From 2-02-FULL-46-13 sp036517235 (GTDB lineage: Bacteria; Patescibacteriota; Minisyncoccia; Phycocordibacterales; DSPV01): a stretch of DNA of 6,875 nucleotides. The translations under genes and the position numbers were made by a program. Position 1 is the first letter of the stretch, and each line of letters begins with the position of its first letter. Below, piece by piece: positions 3,264 through 6,875 of the stretch. The notes beneath the pieces were generated by a model, which saw only the letters and a program-made list of their open reading frames with translations, searched no databases and had not been told where the DNA came from. Location of the stretch: positions 1 to 6,875 of the forward strand of contig DATDXL010000040.1 of assembly GCA_036517235.1 (NCBI GenBank), in the 5' to 3' direction.

Positions 3264-5114
3264 TTATTTCCTATTAATAATCTCCCCCTCAAGTTTTTTA
3301 ACTATCTGGTCAACAGTTAATCGTTCTTGGTCACTTGTTCGCGATTCAAGCGTAGCTGAATTCGTGGCGACGTCTTTATCGCCGATGACGAGCCAGTAGG
3401 GGACTTTTTGGAGTTTTACTTGACGCACTCTTTTGCCGAGCGATTCGTTGGGGTCGGAAAGTTCTGCACGAATGTTCGCAGACTTTAGCGCGGCGAGCGC
3501 TTCGCGAGTAGCATTCTCATGCTTTTCGGAGACGGGAAGAACCACAACTTGCACTGGTGAGAGCCACAATGGAAACGCTCCGCTGTAGTGTTCAATGAGA
3601 ACCGCAAGGAATCGTTCAATAGAGCCCATGATGGCGGCGTGGATCATCACGATGCGCTCTTTTTCGCCTTTGTCATTGACGCAGGTAAGGTCAAAGCGCT
3701 CGGGCATATTCATATCAAGCTGAATTGTCGCTACTTGGTGCTCGCGTCCGAGTGCGTCTTTGCCCATGAAGTCTATTTTAGGTCCGTAGAATGCCGCTTC
3801 ACCGATTGCTTCTACAGCGGAGACGCCCTTTTCTTTTACCAATTCACGCAGTTCGCTCTCGGCTTTTTCCCATGTCGCCTCGTCGCCAAGGTACGCTTTC
3901 ATATTCTTAGGATCGTGAAGCGAGAGGCGGGGAGTGAGGTTGAATCCGAACGCGCCGTAGAAAACGGATATGATGTCCCAAATCTTTGCCATTTCGTCTT
4001 TGACTTGTGAAGTACGGCAAAACACATGCGCATCGTCCTGCGTGATGGCGCGGACGCGGGAAAGCCCTGCAAGCTCGCCCGACTGCTCGTCACGGTAGAC
4101 TTTGGTGGTCGAGGCATAGCGCTGGGGCATTTCACGGTAGCTCCAGAGCTTTCGCGCGTAGATTTGCGTGTGATGAGGACAGTTCATCGGCTTCATCACG
4201 AATTCGTGTTCTTCTCGCGTCTTTATACGGAACAGCTCGTTCTTGAATTTTTCCCAGTGTCCGCTTTTCTCGTACAGTTCTTTCTTGGTGATATGAGGGA
4301 TGTCAACCAACTCGTAACCACGTTCCTTGCGCAATTGCCACACAAAATCATCCAAGAGGTTTCGCAAAAGCGTGCCTTTTGGAGTCCATAGAGGCAATCC
4401 GCCGCCAACAAGGTCGGAGAAGGTGAAGAGATCTAGCTCGGGACCGATTTTCTTGTGGTCGCGCTTCTTCGCCTCTTCTATCTGCTTTTCATACGCTTCG
4501 AGTTCTTCTTTGGTATCGAATGCGAGACCATAGATGCGGGTGAGCATCGCGTTCTTTTCATCACCACGCCAGTATGCGCCAGCGACACGGTCTAATTTCC
4601 ATGAGCTTGGCGCGATGTCCTTGGAGGGGTTATCGATGTGTCCGCCACGGCAGAGGTCAAGAAAACCAGGGGATAGGGTATGGGGTATAGGGTGTAGGGT
4701 TTTAAGGGAAGAAAGAGTAGGGACTCCAGATTTGGGGCCGGAGTAGTAGAGGGTTATTTTTTCGCCGGCTTTCTCGATATCGCTTATTAATTCAAGTTTG
4801 TATGAGTTATCCGAGAAAAGCTTTCTGGCATCGGAGGCGCTTACTTCGAATCCGTTGAAGAGTTCCCAGTGTTTGACTATCTCCCGCATTTTCTGCTCTA
4901 TTTTACCTAAATCCTCTTCGCCAGGTCCCTTTCCGCGTCCGTTCCGCATATCTTCCGCGTCCGTTCCGCATTCTGAAAAGTCGAAGTCATAGTAGAAGCC
5001 GTTTTCTATCGCAGGACCGATAGTCGGTTTTGCATCTGGATAGATATCTAAAACTGCCGCTGCCAAGAGGTGGGCGAGAGAGTGGCGTTTGTGGTCTAAA
5101 TTAACGTCGGACAT
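3264..5114 (-). CDS. thrS: Threonyl-tRNA synthetase without TGS domain, 616 aa
   Basis: Charges tRNA-Thr with threonine (ATP-dependent, class II). From ATG 5114: editing domain at about 1-220, with HSLAH (HxxxH, residues 11-15) and DLCRGGH (153-159; the usual form is RGPH), the four residues needed to remove misacylated Ser. Catalytic core at about 225-510: zinc ligands Cys312 (MNCPHH), His363 (QDDAHVF) and His492; motif 2 around 333-363; motif 3 GSIERF at 497-502. The usual Arg after His492 is Ala. The anticodon-binding domain fills 515-616. The N-terminal TGS domain of the 640-residue E. coli type is absent. Two insertions in the editing domain (about 48-66 and 125-150) come from repeats in the DNA. 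The frame stays open upstream to 5312, but that stretch has no TGS-like sequence and contains the promoter, so 5114 is chosen. First gene of a - strand operon. Confidence 0.95.
   Translation of the reverse strand: MSDVNLDHKRHSLAHLLAAAVLDIYPDAKPTIGPAIENGFYYDFDFSECGTDAEDMRNGRGKGPGEEDLGKIEQKMREIVKHWELFNGFEVSASDARKLFSDNSYKLELISDIEKAGEKITLYYSGPKSGVPTLSSLKTLHPIPHTLSPGFLDLCRGGHIDNPSKDIAPSSWKLDRVAGAYWRGDEKNAMLTRIYGLAFDTKEELEAYEKQIEEAKKRDHKKIGPELDLFTFSDLVGGGLPLWTPKGTLLRNLLDDFVWQLRKERGYELVDIPHITKKELYEKSGHWEKFKNELFRIKTREEHEFVMKPMNCPHHTQIYARKLWSYREMPQRYASTTKVYRDEQSGELAGLSRVRAITQDDAHVFCRTSQVKDEMAKIWDIISVFYGAFGFNLTPRLSLHDPKNMKAYLGDEATWEKAESELRELVKEKGVSAVEAIGEAAFYGPKIDFMGKDALGREHQVATIQLDMNMPERFDLTCVNDKGEKERIVMIHAAIMGSIERFLAVLIEHYSGAFPLWLSPVQVVVLPVSEKHENATREALAALKSANIRAELSDPNESLGKRVRQVKLQKVPYWLVIGDKDVATNSATLESRTSDQERLTVDQIVKKLEGEIINRK
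4669..4708 (+). repeat. G-rich quasi-repeat inside thrS (potential G-quadruplex)
   Basis: Six G-runs (4669-4672, 4676-4678, 4682-4685, 4690-4692, 4697-4699, 4706-4708) are spaced by 3-6 bases, in a degenerate GGGTATA/GGGTGTA pattern. In thrS it encodes residues SLKTLHPIPHTLSPG, an insertion between ITLYYSG and FLDLCRGGH where other ThrRS enzymes have only a few residues. The G-runs are on the strand opposite the thrS mRNA. Confidence 0.75.
4931..4971 (+). repeat. Tandem repeat inside thrS (2 x 19 bp, period 22)
   Basis: TTCCGCGTCCGTTCCGCAT occurs exactly at 4931-4949 and 4953-4971. The period of 22 is not a multiple of three, so the two copies are translated in different frames (ECGTDAED and MRNGRGKG in thrS residues 48-63). 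Together they make an insertion early in the editing domain, between YYDFDFS and EEDLGKIEQKM. Confidence 0.9.
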
Positions 5115-5120
5115 GGAGAA

Positions 5121-5148
5121 ATAATACCAATTTTGGGTCTTTTCGCAA
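5121..5148 (-). promoter_or_regulatory. thrS promoter, predicted leaderless start
   Basis: Reading the - strand, TTGCGA (5148-5143), a 16-bp spacer and TATTAT (5126-5121) with an upstream TGG give an extended -10 promoter. Six bases (TTCTCC) separate it from the thrS ATG, so transcription should begin at or beside the A of the start codon. There is no Shine-Dalgarno sequence, consistent with a leaderless mRNA. Confidence 0.6.
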
Positions 5149-5157
5149 AACCCGACG

Positions 5158-5176
5158 AAATCTCCATAGGAGATTT
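5158..5176. repeat. Palindrome just upstream of the thrS promoter
   Basis: AAATCTCC (5158-5165) and GGAGATTT (5169-5176) are perfect 8-bp arms around ATA. On the + strand a run of six T covers its end (5174-5179), but no + strand gene precedes it. Its position about 10 bp upstream of the thrS -35 suits a regulator binding site. A second AT-rich stem with related arms (AATCTCT 5230-5236, AGAGATT 5253-5259) and a near-repeat TGAGCGAAGGCGAG/TGAGCGAAGCGAG (5191-5204, 5238-5250) fill the rest of the gap to the terminator at 5291. Confidence 0.6.
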
Positions 5177-5290
5177 TTTCGGGCAACAAGTGAGCGAAGG
5201 CGAGTGCAGTGCCCAGCGCCAGCGACCTAAATCTCTTTGAGCGAAGCGAGGTAGAGATTGGAAGTACTCTTGTGGTGCAGGCGGCGGGTA

Positions 5291-5321
5291 AGAAAAACGC
5301 CTCGGTTTGCACCGAGGCGTT
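5291..5321 (-). terminator. Intrinsic terminator of the receiver gene
   Basis: On the - strand a perfect 11-bp stem (arms 5311-5321 and 5296-5306, loop of 4) is followed by TTTTTC. It begins 4 bases after the TAA stop at 5326. Confidence 0.93.
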
Positions 5322-5325
5322 CGCG

Positions 5326-5688
5326 TTAGTGGAGATAGAGCTTCTCCTTCAAGAAGCTAGCCAGAGGTTCCAGCGAGAAGTCGGTTGTGGAAATGGAACC
5401 ATCCAAACCAAGAGCCCGTGCTTCTTTCTCGCCGATGATTTCACCGGTGAGTACCACCTTGAGGTGTGGAAAAGCGCTTTTGATCTGCTGGGCCGTCTCA
5501 ACTCCGCGCTTTGTCGGAGTGTTATTGGTGATGAACACCATGTCGGTGTCCGGGTGATCGAAGACCACCGCCGGCGCATCGGAGAAGCGCGGAACCTCGA
5601 CGGCTCCTGACCCCGCATACATTCGTGCGAGAGCGGATTTCATGAGCTCGCGACGCTCAGGGTTCGGGTCGATTATAATGAACTTCAT
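5326..5688 (-). CDS. Stand-alone degenerate response-regulator receiver domain, 120 aa
   Basis: A CheY-like receiver fold with no output domain. MKFIIIDPNPERRELMKSAL at residues 1-20 is strand 1 and the first helix, but only one of the usual acidic pair is present (IIDPNP). The strand 3 segment (DMVFITNNTPTKRGVE) has Thr/Asn where the phospho-accepting Asp should be. The strand 4 Thr is kept (KVVLTGEII), but strand 5 (GSISTTDFSLEPL) lacks the usual Lys before Pro. It is therefore unlikely to be phosphorylated; degenerate receivers usually work by protein-protein binding, which is inference here. Length is that of a complete single domain. It is expressed alone, from a consensus promoter with good Shine-Dalgarno AAAGGA (5700-5695) 6 nt before the ATG, and has its own terminator. 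No histidine kinase is nearby. Confidence 0.78.
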   Translation of the reverse strand: MKFIIIDPNPERRELMKSALARMYAGSGAVEVPRFSDAPAVVFDHPDTDMVFITNNTPTKRGVETAQQIKSAFPHLKVVLTGEIIGEKEARALGLDGSISTTDFSLEPLASFLKEKLYLH

Positions 5689-5730
5689 AGTACGTCCTTT
5701 TTGTTGAATTTCCCCTTTGTCCCTAGCTTC

Positions 5731-5758
5731 ATAATAGGTTCCCTTGCTGTATTGTCAA
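5731..5758 (-). promoter_or_regulatory. Promoter of the receiver gene
   Basis: On the - strand a perfect TTGACA (5758-5753), a 16-bp spacer and TATTAT (5736-5731) give a strong housekeeping-type promoter. The leader of about 35 nt carries the Shine-Dalgarno AAAGGA. Confidence 0.75.
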
Positions 5759-5950
5759 TTCACACGCCAAAACTTTATGACAAACGAAGGATTGTTGAGG
5801 AACTAAGAAAAATTTCCATTACCGCTCTCTCTGTCGCTGTTGTTCATTGGGTAAAAAGTCTAGGCAGGTAAAGAAAACTAAGTATATTCTTGTCAAATCC
5901 GGCCAGCATAAAACAGCCGAACGAATTCAAGCCACTGTTTTTGGTTTCAA
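5759..5950. other. Non-coding flank downstream of the transposase; possible gene remnant
   Basis: No intact gene is seen between the receiver promoter and the transposase stop. On the + strand two overlapping frames give protein-like text that would join by one frameshift: RRIVEELRKISITALSVAVV (to a TAA at about 5871) and VKKTKYILVKSGQHKTAERI (to the TAA at 5952-5954, which overlaps the transposase stop). This could be a decayed gene end cut by the insertion sequence, or chance. The 3' end of the IS110 element must lie here, but IS110 elements often lack clear terminal inverted repeats and I cannot place it. Confidence 0.3.
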
Positions 5951-6875
5951 TTAACGGGCTTCAAACGGAGTGTCGCGGGTCCACACGGCGTAGATGAGGT
6001 GGACAAGTTTTCTCTCAACTGCACACAAGGCGCTGAAGTAATGTTTGCCTTCTGACATCTTCTTCTGTAAATACCCCTTCAATTCAGGATTTCTTCGTTT
6101 GGCAATGAAAGCGGCATTGAAGAGAATGTAGCGAAGATACCGATTGCCTCGTTTCGTAATGTACCCCTTGCCATGAATTGACGTGCCGCTTTCATGCACC
6201 CGGCAATCAAGGCCGACGTAGGCTACGAGCTTCTCGGGACTCGAGAATCGGCGAATATCGTCGACGTAGGCAACCAGTGTGGCGGCAGTCACTTTGCCAA
6301 TGCCGGGAATCGAACGGAGAAGTTTCTGGGTCTCTGAGGCATAGGTGTCCATCTTCTTCTCGATCTGCCTCATCTCATATGAGAGCAGCTTGATCGTGCC
6401 GGTAAAACTGTCGTGGAGCGAAAGCCCGCTTGCTTTGGCTCGAATCCGGTGTGCGTGGATGCGCTGCTTCGTCTCTGCGCGCGTCCGACAGAGTGCCTCA
6501 CGTTCCTGGACGAGCGTCTTTAGCGCCAAGATTTCTGGCGTGTCGGTGTATGCGTATCCGGCTCCGGTGAGAAGCGTTTTCCTGATGGCGATGGCGTCCT
6601 CACGGTCGGTTTTCGCATGACGTATCGCGCTCCGAAACATCCGGCTGGTAATGAGCGGGTTGATAACTTTCACGTTCCAGCCTGCCGCTCGGAGTCTTTC
6701 ACACAGGAGAAGGTGGTAGATGCCGGTTGATTCAGTACCAATGGCCGTATCGTTTTTCGCGTAGCCGTGTAGAATCATGGTCTCGATGAATTTCTTGATT
6801 CCCCGTTCATCATTTCTGAATACAAGTACTTCAGTTTCGTCGAAAGACGCATGGAAGGTGTCCTTCGACATGTCG
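5951..6875 (-). CDS. IS110-family transposase, N-terminus beyond the window edge
   Basis: A DEDD recombinase of the IS110/IS1111 family. Counting from the Met at 6871: Glu47 in GTESTGIY, Asp89 and Asp92 in KTDREDA, and the fourth acidic residue is the Asp encoded at 6874-6872, just before that Met. The family reads GIDVSKDT at this point, so MSKDT is internal (DMSKDT) and the true start lies outside the window. A helical linker spans about 113-185. The C-terminal Tnp domain has PGIGKVTAATL (189-199), AYVGLD (217-222) and ESGTS with Ser228, the likely serine nucleophile, then GYITKRGNRYLR. The domain is complete to its TAA stop, so the enzyme could be active. IS110 enzymes use a bridge RNA from the non-coding end of the element; which end depends on the subgroup, and it may lie beyond the edge. 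Confidence 0.93.
   Translation of the reverse strand, partial: DMSKDTFHASFDETEVLVFRNDERGIKKFIETMILHGYAKNDTAIGTESTGIYHLLLCERLRAAGWNVKVINPLITSRMFRSAIRHAKTDREDAIAIRKTLLTGAGYAYTDTPEILALKTLVQEREALCRTRAETKQRIHAHRIRAKASGLSLHDSFTGTIKLLSYEMRQIEKKMDTYASETQKLLRSIPGIGKVTAATLVAYVDDIRRFSSPEKLVAYVGLDCRVHESGTSIHGKGYITKRGNRYLRYILFNAAFIAKRRNPELKGYLQKKMSEGKHYFSALCAVERKLVHLIYAVWTRDTPFEAR
5951..6875 (-). mobile_element. IS110-family insertion sequence, partial
   Basis: Inferred from the transposase. Only the gene and some unknown part of its 3' flank are in the window; the 5' end is cut by the window edge and the 3' end lies somewhere in 5759-5950. No target duplication is expected for this family. Confidence 0.75.

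Noticed and set aside
5115..5290. T-box leader upstream of thrS
   Set aside because: No T-box consensus or antiterminator/terminator pair is seen, and the predicted transcript start is at the ATG.
5115..5312. N-terminal extension of ThrRS to an ATG at 5312
   Set aside because: The frame is open, but the translation has no TGS-like sequence, overlaps the receiver gene terminator at 5296-5312 and contains the thrS promoter. Translation from 5114 begins at the normal editing domain.

Overview
The window looks like a compact bacterial chromosome segment, most likely from a Candidate Phyla Radiation (Parcubacteria/Patescibacteria-type) genome. The evidence is a threonyl-tRNA synthetase (ThrRS) that starts directly at the editing domain with no TGS domain, a decayed copy of a small coiled-coil/two-helix membrane protein that I associate with that group, an excisionase-type HTH antitoxin paired with a Doc toxin, tightly packed genes, and promoters placed so that some mRNAs would be leaderless or nearly so. 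The assignment is inference; no rRNA or other phylogenetic marker is present. UGA appears to be a normal stop, because the CsaA-like gene ends with TGA exactly where that family usually ends.

Layout. 1-386: no supportable gene, but a G-rich tract, an intrinsic terminator (210-239), a perfect 40-bp palindrome (255-294) and a promoter with an inverted-repeat operator (336-363). 387-812 (+): acidic protein of unknown function, followed by a strong terminator (824-861). 930-1184 (-): a conserved-looking small membrane protein interrupted by one TGA. 1266-1954 (+): two-gene toxin-antitoxin module (HTH antitoxin, Doc/Fic toxin) overlapping by ATGA, with a 28-bp palindromic operator on its promoter. 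The antitoxin promoter and the promoter of the decayed gene diverge and share -35 bases.

5114 down to 2042 (-): an operon-like run of thrS, a hypothetical protein, a 17-codon micro-ORF resembling the ThrRS tail, a lycopene-cyclase-domain membrane protein whose start is shifted out of frame, and a CsaA-like tRNA-binding OB-fold protein. thrS has an extended -10 promoter whose predicted start coincides with the ATG. Its editing domain carries two repeat-derived in-frame insertions. 5326-5688 (-): a stand-alone degenerate receiver domain with its own consensus promoter, ribosome binding site and terminator. 5951-6875 (-): an IS110-family transposase that runs off the right edge.

The cell-biology content is mixed: translation (thrS, csaA-like), a toxin-antitoxin addiction module, a transposon, and several genes in decay (nonsense, frameshift, tail-like micro-ORFs). 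The most interesting points are the single-lesion gene inactivations, the in-frame repeat expansions inside an essential aminoacyl-tRNA synthetase, and the two long perfect palindromes that share a half-site.
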